From the NCBI RefSeq assembly GCF_042665525.1, contig NZ_JBHTCQ010000001.1:434001-498000 (forward strand): 64,000 nucleotides of DNA, read 5' to 3'. Below, one piece after another: positions 1 to 8,636 of this stretch. Position numbers and translations under genes: made by a program. The stretch is from Allobogoriella alba. GTDB taxonomy: Bacteria; Actinomycetota; Actinomycetes; Actinomycetales; Actinomycetaceae. Below the pieces are notes generated by a model. It had not been told where the DNA came from. It did not search any database and was given only the letters and a program-made list of their open reading frames with translations. Every line of letters starts with the position of its first letter. The first letter of the stretch is position 1.

Positions 1-480
1 GTCGGCCTGACCGCCGCCGGGGGCGTTGTAGCCGCCGGACTGCTGGCCGCCTCCCTGGTTCCCGCCGCCGTAGCCACCACCCTGGTTGCCGCCGCCGAAA
101 CCGCCGCCACCGCCGCGCTGGGACTTGGTGACCTTGGCCGTGGCGTAGCGCATGGACGGACCGACCTCGTCGACCTGCATCTCGACGACCGTGCGGCGCT
201 CACCCTCGCGGGTCTCGAAGGACCGCTGGACGAGCCGGCCCTGCACGATCACGCGGGTGCCCTTGGTCAGCGACTCGGCGACGTTCTCCGCGGCCTCGCG
301 CCAGACCGAGCAGCGCAGGAACAGGGTCTCCCCGTCCTTCCACTCGTTGGCCTGACGGTCGAAGGTCCGCGGCGTCGACGCCACGGTGAAGCTGGCCACG
401 GCAGCACCCGACGGGGTGAAACGCAGCTCCGGGTCCGCCGTCAGGTTCCCGACGACGGTGATGACGGTCTCGCCTGCCAT
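1..480 (-). CDS. ssb: Single-stranded DNA-binding protein (partial, 3' end off the window)
   Basis: Binds and protects single-stranded DNA at replication forks and repair sites. Only the first 160 codons are visible; the C-terminal end lies beyond the left edge. Residues 1 to about 105 look like the OB fold (opens MAGETVITVVGNL, with a FTPSGAAVASFTVA strand pair and a core LFLRCSVWREAAENVA). From about residue 120 it becomes a Gly/Gln/Asn-rich linker of GGG, GYGG and NQGG units, as in actinobacterial SSBs; the acidic tip that recruits partners is not visible. The ATG at 480 follows a GAAGGAG ribosome site seven bases upstream. It lies 45 bp downstream of rpsF on the same strand, the usual rpsF-ssb pairing. 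Near-certain. Confidence 0.96.
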   Translation of the reverse strand, partial: MAGETVITVVGNLTADPELRFTPSGAAVASFTVASTPRTFDRQANEWKDGETLFLRCSVWREAAENVAESLTKGTRVIVQGRLVQRSFETREGERRTVVEMQVDEVGPSMRYATAKVTKSQRGGGGGFGGGNQGGGYGGGNQGGGQQSGGYNAPGGGQAD

Positions 481-525
481 GCGTGTGCTCCTTCGGTGGT
501 TGCTCTGGCTAGCGGTGCGTTGTGC

Positions 526-813
526 TCAGCGAGCGTCCGGGCGGATGAGCTTGGTGCGCAGGACGGCCTCGTTCAGGCCGAGCTGACGGTCGAGCTCCTG
601 GGCGACCTCCGGCGTGGTGGTCATGTCGATCACCGCGTAGATGCCCTCGGACCGCTTGTTGATGTCGTAGGCAAGACGACGCTTGCCCCAGATGTCGACG
701 TTCTCGACCGTGCCGTTGGTCTTCACCACGGACAGCAGCTTGTCGAGCGACGGGGCGACCGTACGCTCGTCGACCTCCGGGTCGAGGATGATCATCAGTT
801 CGTACTGACGCAT
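526..813 (-). CDS. rpsF: 30S ribosomal protein S6
   Basis: Small-subunit ribosomal protein that binds the central domain of 16S rRNA, with S18 as partner. The 95-residue product has the normal length and opens with the typical MRQYELMIILDPEVDERT; the conserved GKRRLAYDINK segment is present. A strong purine-rich ribosome site (GAGGAGG) lies upstream of the ATG at 813. It heads the rpsF-ssb unit reading leftwards; rpsR and rplI would be expected just outside the window. Nothing unusual. Confidence 0.98.
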   Translation of the reverse strand: MRQYELMIILDPEVDERTVAPSLDKLLSVVKTNGTVENVDIWGKRRLAYDINKRSEGIYAVIDMTTTPEVAQELDRQLGLNEAVLRTKLIRPDAR

Positions 814-1003
814 GCTTGTACCCCACCTCCTCTGGACTGAACGGTCACGGTCTCTCCGTGACAGGAGGGTTAGCGTGCTGACCCCTCGCGCTGGGCGAGG
901 GACCAGCGAACAAGCCTACCGTAGGGGTGACCGCCCACAGCGAGCGAGCCTCGTCACACCCTGCTGTGGATTCGGCGGCATCGTGACGGCCGAGCTGCTC
1001 GCG

Positions 1004-3319
1004 CTACCCGTCGCCGTCGAGGATGCCGCCGAGCCCACCCCTGCGGTTTCCACGGTCGCCCTGGTTCTCTCCGGTGCCGTCGTCGGTCGGCGTCTCGGTG
1101 GGCTCCTCTTCCGTGGGCTCCTCTTCCGTGGGCTCCTCTTCCGTGGGCTCCTCCGTCGTCGGCTCCTCCGTGGGCTCCTCGGTCGTCGGCTCCTCCGTGG
1201 TGGGCTCCTCCGTCGTCGGCTCCTCCGACGTCAGCTCCTCCGTGGGCTCCTCGGTCGGCTCGATGGGCTCCTCGGGCACCGGCGGCGGGGTCCACAGCGG
1301 CTCGGTCGGCTCGGGCAGGTCCTGGATCTCCATGCCCTCGGTCGCCACGGCCATGTAGTCGCGCCACACCTGCGTGGGGAACGTCGAGCCCGCGACCGTG
1401 GAGACGCCACCGAACCCGGACAGCACCTCCTCGGAGCCGTCGTCTCCCACCTGGAACATCGACACCGTGGTCGACAGCTGCGGCACGAAGCCGGAGAACC
1501 ACGCCGAGCGGTACGCATTCGACGAGCCCGTCTTGCCCGCGGCGGGGCGGCCGATCTCGCTGGCGGTGATGCCCGTGCCGCGCTCGACCACCTGGCTCAT
1601 CGCATAGGTGGTGTCGGCCATGACGTCCTGGTCGAAGACCCGCTCACCCTCGGTGTTGGCGGTGTAGACGGTGTTCTCCTCCGCGTCCCGCGCCTCCGCG
1701 ACGATGTGGGTGTCGTGACGGACACCCTGCGACGCGATGGTGGCGTACGCCGTCGCGAGGTCCACGGGCCGCGGCGAGGACGGGCCGAGCACGTTGGACG
1801 GCGAGGCGATCAGGCCGGCGGTGTCCTCCGGCAGGCCCGCACGTACCGCTGCGTCCATGGTGTTCTCCGGGCCCACGTCCACGTTCATCTGCGCGTAGAC
1901 GGTGTTGACGGAGTTGACGGTCGCCTCGGTCAGGTCGATGTATCCGCGGTCGATCGGGCTGTCGAAGTTCTCGACCGCGAAGTCGTAGCCCTCGATCTCC
2001 ATCGGGGAGTAGCTGGGGTAGACGTCGTCGAGCGTCATGCCGTTCTCGAGCGCCGCGATGAGCGCGAACGGCTTGAACGTCGAACCCGCCTGGGCCCGCG
2101 ACTGGGTCGCGTCGTTCTGCGACTGCTCCACGAAGTCCGGTCCGCCGTACATCGCGACGACGCCGCCGTTGCGCGGGTCGATCGAGACGAGCGCGACGCG
2201 GTTGTTGTCCGGGCGGTCCTCCGGCAGGTTGTCCACGGCGTCAACGGCCGCCTGCTGGCTGCGCTGGTCGATCGTGGTCACGATGTCCAGGCCCCGGGTG
2301 TCGATCTCCTCCTCGGTCATGCCGGCGTCGTTCACCAGCTCGGAGCGGACCATCTGCAGCAGGTACCCGTTCGGCCCGCCGTAGATGTTCTCCCGGTTCG
2401 GCTCCACGGTCTCGGGGAACTCGGCCTCCTGCCGCTCCTGCTCCGTGATCCGGCCGTCCGCGAGCATGAGGTCCAGCACGCGGTTCCAGCGGTGCTCCGC
2501 CGCCTCACGGTCCACCGCGGGGTCCCAGTTCGACGGCGAGGGGATGATCCCGGCCAGCAGCGCCGACTCGGAGAGCGTGAGCTCCGAGGCGGGCTTGCCG
2601 AAGAACTCCTGCGCAGCCACCTCGATGCCGTAGGCACCCCGGCCGAAGTAGATCGTGTTGACGTAGTTGCCGAGGATCTCTTCCTTGGTCTGGGACTGGT
2701 CGATCTTCAGCGCGAGGATCGTCTCGCGGAACTTGCCGAGATAGCTCGTGGTCGTCTCGCCCACGTAGTACCGCTCCACGTACTGCTGGGTGAGGGTGGA
2801 GCCTCCCTGCGTCGGCAGCCCGCGGACGTTGTTCCACAAGGCCCGGACGATGCCCCTGATGTCGATGCCGTTGTTCTCGTAGAACGTCCGGTCCTCGGAG
2901 GAGACGATCGCCTCGGATACGTGCTCGGGCAGCGAGTCGTACTGGACGACCTGCCGGTCCACCTCGGAGAAGCTGCCCATCTCCGTCTCACCGTCGGCGT
3001 AGTACACGGTGGTGGACTCGGCGAGCGCGAAGTCGTCGGGCTCGGGGACGTCGATCGCCGCGTAGGCGACGGCGAAGACGGCCGCGCCCGCGGCGATGCA
3101 GGCGAGGAAGGCGCCCAGCACGAAGCGCCACGACGGCAGCCACCGCATGATCGGGCCCTTGCCGCGCCGCGGATAGTTGAACCGCCGGTTCCCGCCGCGC
3201 GAGGACGTCGCGCGGGACCGGCGTGTCGTCGTCGGGCGGGACGCAGACCTGCGGCGGGTCGACGACGCCGCCGCCCGGCGGGGGCGCGGGCGGCCCGAAC
3301 GTGATGGGTTGCGTGCCAC
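1004..3319 (-). CDS. Bifunctional penicillin-binding protein, class A (transglycosylase/transpeptidase)
   Basis: Polymerises lipid II into glycan strands and cross-links them outside the membrane. The 771-residue product has an Arg-rich cytoplasmic tail (about residues 1-60), one membrane segment (about 66-88), a GT51 transglycosylase domain with its motif at EDRTFYENNG (catalytic Glu near 142; the usual His of this motif is Asn), then a transpeptidase domain with STFK (Ser 413), SVN (Ser 470) and KTGS (Lys 596). The last ~100 residues are a Glu/Thr/Pro-rich tail built from EEPT units. I chose the GTG at 3319 because GAAAGG lies nine bases upstream; GTG at 3346 is the alternative. Position upstream of rpsF-ssb corresponds to ponA1 of mycobacteria, so it is probably the orthologue. 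Confidence 0.95.
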   Translation of the reverse strand: MARNPSRSGRPRPRRAAASSTRRRSASRPTTTRRSRATSSRGGNRRFNYPRRGKGPIMRWLPSWRFVLGAFLACIAAGAAVFAVAYAAIDVPEPDDFALAESTTVYYADGETEMGSFSEVDRQVVQYDSLPEHVSEAIVSSEDRTFYENNGIDIRGIVRALWNNVRGLPTQGGSTLTQQYVERYYVGETTTSYLGKFRETILALKIDQSQTKEEILGNYVNTIYFGRGAYGIEVAAQEFFGKPASELTLSESALLAGIIPSPSNWDPAVDREAAEHRWNRVLDLMLADGRITEQERQEAEFPETVEPNRENIYGGPNGYLLQMVRSELVNDAGMTEEEIDTRGLDIVTTIDQRSQQAAVDAVDNLPEDRPDNNRVALVSIDPRNGGVVAMYGGPDFVEQSQNDATQSRAQAGSTFKPFALIAALENGMTLDDVYPSYSPMEIEGYDFAVENFDSPIDRGYIDLTEATVNSVNTVYAQMNVDVGPENTMDAAVRAGLPEDTAGLIASPSNVLGPSSPRPVDLATAYATIASQGVRHDTHIVAEARDAEENTVYTANTEGERVFDQDVMADTTYAMSQVVERGTGITASEIGRPAAGKTGSSNAYRSAWFSGFVPQLSTTVSMFQVGDDGSEEVLSGFGGVSTVAGSTFPTQVWRDYMAVATEGMEIQDLPEPTEPLWTPPPVPEEPIEPTEEPTEELTSEEPTTEEPTTEEPTTEEPTEEPTTEEPTEEEPTEEEPTEEEPTETPTDDGTGENQGDRGNRRGGLGGILDGDG
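1098..1266. repeat. 15-bp degenerate tandem repeat coding the EEPT tail of the class A PBP
   Basis: The unit GTGGGCTCCTCTTCC occurs three times in a row at 1098-1142, then degenerates into GGCTCCTCCGTCGTC-type variants to about 1266. On the minus strand it codes Glu-Glu-Pro-Thr units. Such repeats expand and contract by slippage, so tail length is likely to vary between strains (inference). Confidence 0.85.
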
Positions 3320-3504
3320 GTGTATCAGCCTTTCGGTGCCGGACACCCGTGCCTAACGAGCATGCGGCCTCCTCGGTGCCCGGCGGTGCACCACCGGATC
3401 GCCCGGCGCGGCATGTCGCCGCCCGCCAGGGCGCAGCGCCACCAGTATGCGTGAGCGAGTGGCCCCTCGTCGCGGCACGTGCCACACCTCACGCGTGCGT
3501 CAGG

Positions 3505-4077
3505 TCACCGGTCGACGTCGTTCCCGCCGCCCAGGTCGGTGCAGTCGAGGATCTCGGCACCGTTCTCGCGCAGATAGTGCTTGGCGCCGACGTCGCCACT
3601 CAGCCGGCTCCGCAGCGGCGCCCAGTGGCGCCGCCCGATCAGGACGGGATGGCCCGGCGTCCCGTCGTACGCGGCCTGGCGGAGGTCGTCCGGCTCACGG
3701 TGCTCGCCGAGGACCCGGCGGGCGGCCTCGACCCGCAGGTCCGGGAGATCGACGAGCGTGACGAGCGCGGCGACGGCGTGCGTCGCGGCCTCGGCGGCCT
3801 CCAGCGCGGCGCGGAGGGAGGCGGCCATCCCGGTGCTCCAGTCCGGCACCACGACCGTCGTGGCGCCCGGCGGCACCAGCTTGGCCGCCTCGTCCGCGGC
3901 GGCACCGAGGGCTACCAGCACGGGGTCGGCGCCGGCCGCCCGGACCAGGGCGACGGCGCGGTGCAGCCAGGGGACGCCGTCGCCGTCGCGGACGAGCACC
4001 TTGGGACGTCCCATGCGACGACCGGCGCCGGCCGCGAGCACGATGCCGACGACGTCGGACGGCGAGTCGGGAGCCAC
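3505..4077 (-). CDS. MobA-like NTP transferase (nucleotidyltransferase family)
   Basis: Probable nucleotidyltransferase of the molybdopterin cytidylyl/guanylyltransferase-like (MocA/MobA) family. The 190-residue product opens with the family signature IVLAAGAGRRMGRPK, followed by a Rossmann-like fold, a TLVDLPDLR segment in place of the acidic metal-binding motif, and the GHPVLIGRRHW substrate-binding region, all typical of MocA-like enzymes. The GTG at 4077 is chosen because AAAGGG sits four bases upstream and because the next start upstream (4122) would overlap the divergent gene at 4121. No molybdenum enzyme genes are nearby, so the substrate cannot be named. Confidence 0.85.
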   Translation of the reverse strand: MAPDSPSDVVGIVLAAGAGRRMGRPKVLVRDGDGVPWLHRAVALVRAAGADPVLVALGAAADEAAKLVPPGATTVVVPDWSTGMAASLRAALEAAEAATHAVAALVTLVDLPDLRVEAARRVLGEHREPDDLRQAAYDGTPGHPVLIGRRHWAPLRSRLSGDVGAKHYLRENGAEILDCTDLGGGNDVDR

Positions 4078-4120
4078 CTCACCCTTTATAGCGGCAGGCG
4101 GGGCCAGTACAGTCCCCGCC

Positions 4121-5113
4121 ATGGCTAACCCGGCGCCGGGCTGGTACCCGGACAATGCCGACCCGCGATTCCTCCGGTGGTGGGACGGGAACGCCTGGAC
4201 GCCACACACGCAGCCGCGGCCACAACCCCAGCCGCAGCCTCAGGCACAGCAACCGCAGGCGGTCCAGCACCAGCAGCCCGTGCAGCCTCAGCACGGGCAC
4301 ACCCCGCACGTGCACCCCACCCAGCAGCACGGCCAGCAGGCGCACGCCCAGCAGGCACAGCAGGCGCACGCCCAGCAGGCACAGCAGGCGCACCCCCAGC
4401 ACGCGTACGCCCAGCAGCATGGGTACGGACCCCCGGAGCACGCCCATCCCCAGGGTGGAGGCCATCACGCGCAGCAGGCCGGTGGCGGGCAGGTCCGGCC
4501 GGGCCCGCTGTTCACCGCGCCGGAGATCCTCATCGCCCAGCAGACGTCGGTCTTCGGGATCTCCGCCAACGCGGGCGCCTACCGCATCTTCGACACCGCC
4601 GGCACCCAGATCGGCGTCTTCAAAGAGCCGGACAGCACCACCTCTCGTCTCTTCGACAAGGTGAACCCCTTGGCGGACTTCACGGCCAAGAGCTTCGAGC
4701 TGACCGACGCGCAGGGGCAGGTCCTGCTCAAGGTCGACAACCCGCAAGGGTTCAAGGACACGCTCAAGCCCAAGTTCCACGTGTCCGCGGCCACGGGACC
4801 CGTCGGGCTCATCGAGCAGCAGAAGGTCTTCGCCGGGCGAGGCTTCGTCTTCACGGTGAACGGTCAGCCCTACGGCCATTTCGAGGAGGCCGGCCGGGAG
4901 GGCTTCTCGCTGCGGTTCATCTGCCGGGACGTGCACGGCAACCAGATCGCCGAGTTCATCAAGCGCAGTGCGGGAAGGCAGTCGTTCAAGGAGATCGCCA
5001 CGCAGGACGACAGCTACGTCCTGCTGCGCCCCCAGCCGATCCCGGAGCCGCTCGGCAGCCTGGTGCTGATCTCGGCGTGCGCGATGGACTCGGTGTTCTT
5101 CGAACGGCCGTAG
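4121..5113 (+). CDS. DUF2510 protein with His/Gln/Ala repeats and a scramblase/LURP-like domain
   Basis: A 330-residue protein of three parts. Residues ~5-30 are a DUF2510 module (PAPGWYPDNADPRFLRWWDG...W), common at the start of actinobacterial membrane or secreted proteins. Residues ~33-125 are a low-complexity His/Gln/Pro/Ala region including a perfect 8-residue repeat (QQAHAQQA). Residues ~130-330 are a beta-rich domain resembling the phospholipid scramblase/Tubby/LURP-one fold (ISANAGAYRIFDTAGTQIG, HGNQIAEFIKR). The ATG at 4121 starts exactly at the DUF2510 module. It diverges from the nucleotidyltransferase, leaving 43 bp between starts. The function is unknown; membrane association is a guess from the fold. 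Confidence 0.88.
   Translation: MANPAPGWYPDNADPRFLRWWDGNAWTPHTQPRPQPQPQPQAQQPQAVQHQQPVQPQHGHTPHVHPTQQHGQQAHAQQAQQAHAQQAQQAHPQHAYAQQHGYGPPEHAHPQGGGHHAQQAGGGQVRPGPLFTAPEILIAQQTSVFGISANAGAYRIFDTAGTQIGVFKEPDSTTSRLFDKVNPLADFTAKSFELTDAQGQVLLKVDNPQGFKDTLKPKFHVSAATGPVGLIEQQKVFAGRGFVFTVNGQPYGHFEEAGREGFSLRFICRDVHGNQIAEFIKRSAGRQSFKEIATQDDSYVLLRPQPIPEPLGSLVLISACAMDSVFFERP
4334..4396 (+). repeat. 24-bp tandem repeat inside the DUF2510 gene
   Basis: Two perfect 24-bp copies (4334-4357 and 4358-4381) and a partial third copy code Gln-Gln-Ala-His-Ala-Gln-Gln-Ala. The surrounding region from about 4215 is also CAG/CAC-rich. The repeat is in frame and does not break the gene. Confidence 0.9.
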
Positions 5114-5220
5114 TCGGCCGTCACGCCGTGCGCCGCGCTCATGGCCGTCGCCGGCGAGCCCGCCGGGACCGTCGGATAGCCTGCAGCGGTGCGTCGCACA
5201 CCCCACCTTCCCGCTGACCG

Positions 5221-6525
5221 ATGAGCGTCCTGTCCGACCTGCGCACGGTCGCCGTCAACGACGGTTTCAGGCGACTCTTCGCGGTCCGGCTGGTCTCCCA
5301 GTGCGGGGACGGCGCGTTCCAGATCGGGCTGGCGGCGCTGTTCTTCTTCAACCCGCAGAACATGGCGACCGCCGGGTCGGTGGCCGCCGCGTTCGCCGTC
5401 CTGCTGCTGCCCTTCACCGTGGTGGGACCGTTCGCCGGCCCGCTGCTCGACCGGTGGCGCCGCAGGCAGGTCCTCCTCATCGGCAACGCGGTGCGGGTGG
5501 TGCTTGCCGTCGTCCTCGCCGTCCTCATGATGACCGTGGGTGTGAGCGTGGCCGTGTACGCGCTCGCGCTCGTCACGCTCGGCATCAACCGGTTCCTGCT
5601 CGCCGCGCTCTCGGCCGCGCTCCCGCGCGTGGTGCCGCGGCAGCATCTCCTCGTCGCGAACTCGATCACGCCCACGCTCGGGGCGGTCAGTGCCGCCGTC
5701 GGCGCCGTCATCGGGTTCGTCGTCGGCCTGCTCACCACCGGCGCGCTGAAGAACGGCATCGTCCTGGTGCTCGCCGCGGCGCTGTTCGGCGCGGCCTCGG
5801 CCCTGGCGCTGCGCCTGGGCCGGGACCAGCTCGGCCCCCGCGAGCCGGACGCCGAGATCCGCCTCTGGGCGGAGGTCCGCGCCACGGCCGCGGACATGCT
5901 CGACGGCGCCCGGTACCTCCTCGACCGACGCACCCCGGGGATGGCGCTGGGCGTCATGGCGGCGCACAGGTTCCTGTACGGGATGAACTTCCTCGCCCTG
6001 CTGCTGATCTCCCGGAACCTGCTCGCCGACCCGGCCGACGCCCAGGCCGGGCTGGCGATGTTCGCCACCCTGACCGGGGTGTCCTTCGCGGGCAACGGGC
6101 TGGCGATCGTGCTGACCCCGATCGCGCACGAACGGATGCGCCCCTCGACGTGGGTGGTCGGGTGCCTCGGTCTCGCCGCCGTCAGCCAGGCACTCCTGGC
6201 GACGACGCCGGCCATGGGTGTCATCGTGGTCAGCGCGGTCCTCATGGGGCTCGGTGTCCAGGGCGCCAAGATCGCCGTCGACACCATCGTCCAGCGGGAC
6301 ACGGACGACACCTACCGGGGCCGCGCCTTCGCGCTGTACGACGTCCTGTACAACGCGGCGTTCGTGGGCGCTGCGGCGCTGGCCGCCGCTGCCCTGCCCG
6401 ACACCGGCTGGTCGCGGGGGGTCTTCCTCGGGCTCACGGCCGTGTACGTGGTCGCGGCACTCGCCTACCGGGTGGGGACCGTCCGCGTGCACGACCGGCC
6501 CCACCCGGTCCTCACCCACGAGTGA
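5221..6525 (+). CDS. MFS transporter
   Basis: Major facilitator superfamily permease of 434 residues with about 12 hydrophobic segments. The loop between segments 2 and 3 reads GPLLDRWRRRQVLLIGN, the conserved MFS loop, and the whole resembles the macrolide/efflux-like (MFS_3) group. It begins directly at ATG 5221 after a 107-bp gap from the upstream gene, and ends 33 bp before the converging cca gene. Substrate unknown; export of a small molecule is the usual role of this group. No regulator is adjacent. Confidence 0.88.
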   Translation: MSVLSDLRTVAVNDGFRRLFAVRLVSQCGDGAFQIGLAALFFFNPQNMATAGSVAAAFAVLLLPFTVVGPFAGPLLDRWRRRQVLLIGNAVRVVLAVVLAVLMMTVGVSVAVYALALVTLGINRFLLAALSAALPRVVPRQHLLVANSITPTLGAVSAAVGAVIGFVVGLLTTGALKNGIVLVLAAALFGAASALALRLGRDQLGPREPDAEIRLWAEVRATAADMLDGARYLLDRRTPGMALGVMAAHRFLYGMNFLALLLISRNLLADPADAQAGLAMFATLTGVSFAGNGLAIVLTPIAHERMRPSTWVVGCLGLAAVSQALLATTPAMGVIVVSAVLMGLGVQGAKIAVDTIVQRDTDDTYRGRAFALYDVLYNAAFVGAAALAAAALPDTGWSRGVFLGLTAVYVVAALAYRVGTVRVHDRPHPVLTHE

Positions 6526-6558
6526 CCCCCGCAACCCCGCCGAGTCGGGCGGGTGGGG
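6526..6558. terminator. Possible bidirectional terminator between converging genes
   Basis: The 33-bp gap between the ends of the MFS gene and cca contains a short GC hairpin: CCCGCC paired with GGCGGG around a small loop, without a T run. Weak by sequence alone, but placed where a shared terminator would be expected. Confidence 0.35.
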
Positions 6559-8019
6559 CTAGGAGTGGGGGCGGGCCTGCCACCAGGCCAGCAGCGCCTC
6601 CCGGGCAGCGTCCGCACCGAGGGGCCCGCGCTCCATGCGCAGGTCGAGCAGGAACCGGTAGGCCTCGCCCACCGTCGGGCCGGCCGGGACGTCGAGGATC
6701 TCCATGATCTGCCGGCCGTCGAGGTCCGGACGGATCTTCGCCAGCTCCTCCTCCTCGCGCAGCCGGGCGATCCGCTCCTCGAGGTCGTCGTAGGCGGCGG
6801 ACAGCCGCGCGGCCTTCCGCCGGTTCCGCGTGGTGCAGTCGGCTCGGGTGAGCCGGTGCAGCCGCTCCAGCAGCGGCCCGGCGTCCGTCACGTAGCGGCG
6901 GACCGCGGAGTCCGTCCAGGCACCGTCGCCGTAGCCGTGGAACCGCAGGTGCAGCTCCACGAGGCGGCTGACGTCCTTGATCGTCTGCTTGTCGAACCGC
7001 AGCGCGCGCATCCGCTTGGTGGTGAGCTTGGCGCCGACGAGCTCGTGGTGGTGGAAGCTCACCCCGCCGCCGGGCTCGAACCGGCGGGTCGCCGGCTTGC
7101 CGACGTCGTGCATGACCGCCGCCAGCCGCAGCACCGGGTCCGGTCCGGGCACGGGCCCCTCAGGCCCGGTCTCGAGCGCGATCGCCTGGTCGAGCACGGT
7201 GAGAGTGTGCTCGTAGACGTCCTTGTGCCGCTTGTGCTCGTCCACCGTCTGCCGCAGGTGGGACAGCTCGGGCAGCACCACGTCGGCCACGCCGGTGTCG
7301 ACCATGAGCTCCAGGCCGCGGCGCGGGTCTGCGGAGACCAGCAGCCGTTCCAGCTCGCTGCGGACGCGCTCGGCGGAGACGATGCCGAGCCGGGGCGCCA
7401 GCTCCGTCATCGCCGCGGTGACGTCCTCGGCGACGGCGAACCCGAGCTGGGCGGCGAACCGCGCGGCCCGCATGATGCGCAGCGGGTCGTCGTCGAAGGA
7501 CCGCGTCGCGGTGACCGGCGTGCGCAGCACCCCGTCGGCGAGGGCCCCCAGGCCGTCGTGCGGGTCCACGAACGTCAGGTCGGGCAGCCGCACGGCCATC
7601 GCGTTGACGGTGAAGTCACGGCGCGAGAGGTCACCCTCGAGCGTGTCGCCGTACTCGACCGCCGGCTTGCGCGAGCCGACCTCGTACGCCTCGCTCCGGT
7701 ACGTGGTGACCTCCACGACGAGATCGTCCCGGCGGGCGCCGATGGTGCCGAACTCCTTGCCGATGTCCCACCACGTGTCCGTCCAGGACCGCAGGAGCCG
7801 GACGGTCTCGTCCGGGTGGGCCGAGGTGGTGAAGTCCAGATCGTGCGACACCTCACCGAGGAACGCGTCCCGCACCGGCCCGCCGACGAGCGCGAGCTCG
7901 TGACCGGCGTCCGCGAAGACCTCCCCGAGCTCGCGGATCGGCGCCGGGAGCCCGGCGATCGAGGCGAGCGCTCGCCGCTGCAGCTCGGGACGGCGATCGG
8001 GAACGGTCGGGCTGTGCAC
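6559..8019 (-). CDS. cca: CCA tRNA nucleotidyltransferase
   Basis: Adds or repairs the 3' CCA end of tRNAs, cytoplasmic. The 486-residue protein has the class II nucleotidyltransferase head (LVGGPVRDAFLG followed by HDLDF with the metal-binding Asp pair), the tRNA-binding MRAARFAAQLGF segment, and an HD domain (VMHDVGKPATRR). Length and order match actinobacterial PcnA/Cca. The GTG at 8019 is chosen over an ATG at 8082, which would lie only 29 bp from the divergent NUDIX start; the ribosome site is weak for either. Divergent pairing with a mutT-like gene mirrors Rv3907c/Rv3908 of M. tuberculosis. Confidence 0.95.
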   Translation of the reverse strand: MHSPTVPDRRPELQRRALASIAGLPAPIRELGEVFADAGHELALVGGPVRDAFLGEVSHDLDFTTSAHPDETVRLLRSWTDTWWDIGKEFGTIGARRDDLVVEVTTYRSEAYEVGSRKPAVEYGDTLEGDLSRRDFTVNAMAVRLPDLTFVDPHDGLGALADGVLRTPVTATRSFDDDPLRIMRAARFAAQLGFAVAEDVTAAMTELAPRLGIVSAERVRSELERLLVSADPRRGLELMVDTGVADVVLPELSHLRQTVDEHKRHKDVYEHTLTVLDQAIALETGPEGPVPGPDPVLRLAAVMHDVGKPATRRFEPGGGVSFHHHELVGAKLTTKRMRALRFDKQTIKDVSRLVELHLRFHGYGDGAWTDSAVRRYVTDAGPLLERLHRLTRADCTTRNRRKAARLSAAYDDLEERIARLREEEELAKIRPDLDGRQIMEILDVPAGPTVGEAYRFLLDLRMERGPLGADAAREALLAWWQARPHS

Positions 8020-8111
8020 CGACCTAGGTTGCCATGGCGGGCCCGCCCCCGACAGTCGCCGCACCCGCGGCCTCCGCCACATCCCGCAGGCGTGGCAATT
8101 ACAGTGGCCAC

Positions 8112-8636
8112 ATGCCTGCCGCCTTCCCCGTGCCGCGCCCTCAGGTGCCGCGGCCGCCGCGGAGCCGGCCGACGAACGTGCGGACCTCCACGCTCCCCGT
8201 GGTCGACGAGACCTCTGCGGGCGGCCTGGTCGTCGACGTGATGGAGGGGCGCGCGTTCGCCGCCGTCATCGCCCGGCGCAACCGTGCCGGGCGACTCGAG
8301 TGGTGCCTGCCGAAGGGCCATCTCGAGGGCACGGAGACGCCCGAGGAGGCGGCCGTGCGCGAGATCGCCGAGGAGACGGGGATCACCGGCCAGATCCTGC
8401 GTCATCTCGCCACGATCGACTACTGGTTCGCTGGGACGGACCGGCGCGTGCACAAGGTGGTCCACCACTTCCTCCTCGAGGCCACCGGTGGGCTCCTCAC
8501 CGTCGAGAACGACCCTGACCAGGAGGCGGAGGACGTCGCCTGGGTCGCCCTGTCGGAGGTGGCGAGTCGCCTCGCCTACCCCAACGAGCGCCGCGTGGTC
8601 GCCACGGCGCGGGACGTGCTGGCCGGTAAGGCATGA
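8112..8636 (+). CDS. NUDIX hydrolase (MutT4-like)
   Basis: Hydrolyses a nucleoside diphosphate linked to another moiety. The 174-residue protein carries a complete Nudix box, GHLEGTETPEEAAVREIAEE followed by TGI, with all catalytic glutamates. Residues 1-35 are a Pro/Arg-rich leader. The start is the ATG at 8112; a more upstream in-frame start at 8034 would run into the cca promoter. The last four bases overlap the next gene (ATGA at 8633), so translation is probably coupled to the DUF6049 gene and murJ downstream. The position corresponds to mutT4 of mycobacteria; the substrate is not shown by sequence. Confidence 0.92.
   Translation: MPAAFPVPRPQVPRPPRSRPTNVRTSTLPVVDETSAGGLVVDVMEGRAFAAVIARRNRAGRLEWCLPKGHLEGTETPEEAAVREIAEETGITGQILRHLATIDYWFAGTDRRVHKVVHHFLLEATGGLLTVENDPDQEAEDVAWVALSEVASRLAYPNERRVVATARDVLAGKA

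Noticed and set aside
1098..1266. Regular 15-bp repeats resembling a CRISPR array
   Set aside because: No unique spacers, unit too short, in frame with the PBP coding sequence; it is a protein-coding tandem repeat.
812..3304. 830-codon open frame opposite the class A PBP gene
   Set aside because: Antisense shadow of a GC-rich gene: Arg/Leu/Gly-rich, no domain, no ribosome site, while the opposite strand has full PBP motifs.
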